DNA of 6,039 bases, taken from NCBI GenBank assembly GCA_964534845.1, contig CAZHPV010000096.1, forward strand, positions 1 to 6,039, read 5' to 3'. Shown one piece after another: positions 6,036 to 6,039 of this stretch. The notes below the pieces were generated by a model. That model was not told the origin of the DNA. It made no database searches and saw only the letters and a program-made list of their open reading frames with translations. Source of the stretch: CALCKU01 sp964534845. Lineage in GTDB: Bacteria; Pseudomonadota; Alphaproteobacteria; Caulobacterales; Maricaulaceae. The translations under genes were made by a program, and so were the position numbers. The stretch's first letter is position 1. Each line of letters starts with the position of its first letter.

Positions 6036-6039
6036 AGGG

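Larger units (their letters stand above)
5764..6039. other. Intergenic right end, no convincing gene, rich in inverted repeats
   Basis: The 276 bases upstream of the TadG-like gene hold its leader, an AT-rich block (about 5831-5854) and a run of short inverted repeats to the window edge. Only short open frames occur: for example a 23-codon frame starting at ATG 5920 on the + strand, and a frame on the - strand running from the window edge to a stop at 5904-5906 without a clear coding look. I found no confident -35/-10 pair on either strand. A gene tail on the - strand (stop at 6007-6009) or a gene start on the + strand (ATG 6009) cannot be excluded because the window ends. Confidence 0.5.

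Noticed and set aside
6009..6039. ATG 6009 as the start of a + strand gene running off the window
   Set aside because: Only ten codons are visible and there is no ribosome site in front; cannot be supported.
5855..6039. tRNA, tmRNA or RNase P RNA in the structured right end
   Set aside because: No GTTCRA T-loop, CCA end, tmRNA coding tag or conserved RNase P core segments could be found.

Overview
The window looks like chromosomal DNA from a moderate-GC (roughly mid-40s percent by eye) Gram-negative bacterium, most likely an alphaproteobacterium. The basis is the pairing of a quinone-linked D-lactate dehydrogenase with a TRAP-type solute receptor, and a TadG-type pilus protein whose von Willebrand A domain carries the DxTGSM motif common in that class. 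The assignment is by protein style only; there is no rRNA or other taxonomic marker.

Left part (1-4270, + strand): a compact run of co-directional genes. A short open frame ending at 83 is probably the tail of an upstream gene. It is followed by dld (94-1836, FAD D-lactate:quinone oxidoreductase), a YdfG-like short-chain dehydrogenase (1866-2615), an OsmC-family peroxidase-like protein (2654-3145) and a TRAP transporter substrate-binding protein with a lipoprotein-type signal (3152-4270). Gaps of 10, 29, 38 and 6 bases suggest one operon. Read together, the genes suggest capture of a small hydroxy- or carboxylic acid, its oxidation by one membrane-linked flavoenzyme and one soluble NAD(P)-dependent enzyme, and a thiol peroxidase to deal with oxidants. 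No TRAP membrane subunit (DctQ/DctM) lies in the window; if it is linked, it must be upstream of base 1.

Middle (4271-4326): a 56-base convergent gap with a 12-bp perfect palindrome but no convincing terminator.

Right part (4327-5763, - strand): a TadG-like protein with an N-terminal TadE-type membrane segment and a vWA domain with an intact MIDAS metal site, facing the operon and apparently unrelated to it. Its start codon and Shine-Dalgarno sequence lie in the 3' arm of an inverted repeat that could fold in the mRNA leader. The last 276 bases (5764-6039) hold no convincing gene but are rich in short inverted repeats.

No mobile element, CRISPR array, tRNA or rRNA was seen. The protein families are all known. 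The less ordinary points are the tadG leader hairpin, the lipobox and missing conserved arginine in the TRAP receptor, and the structured right-hand end.
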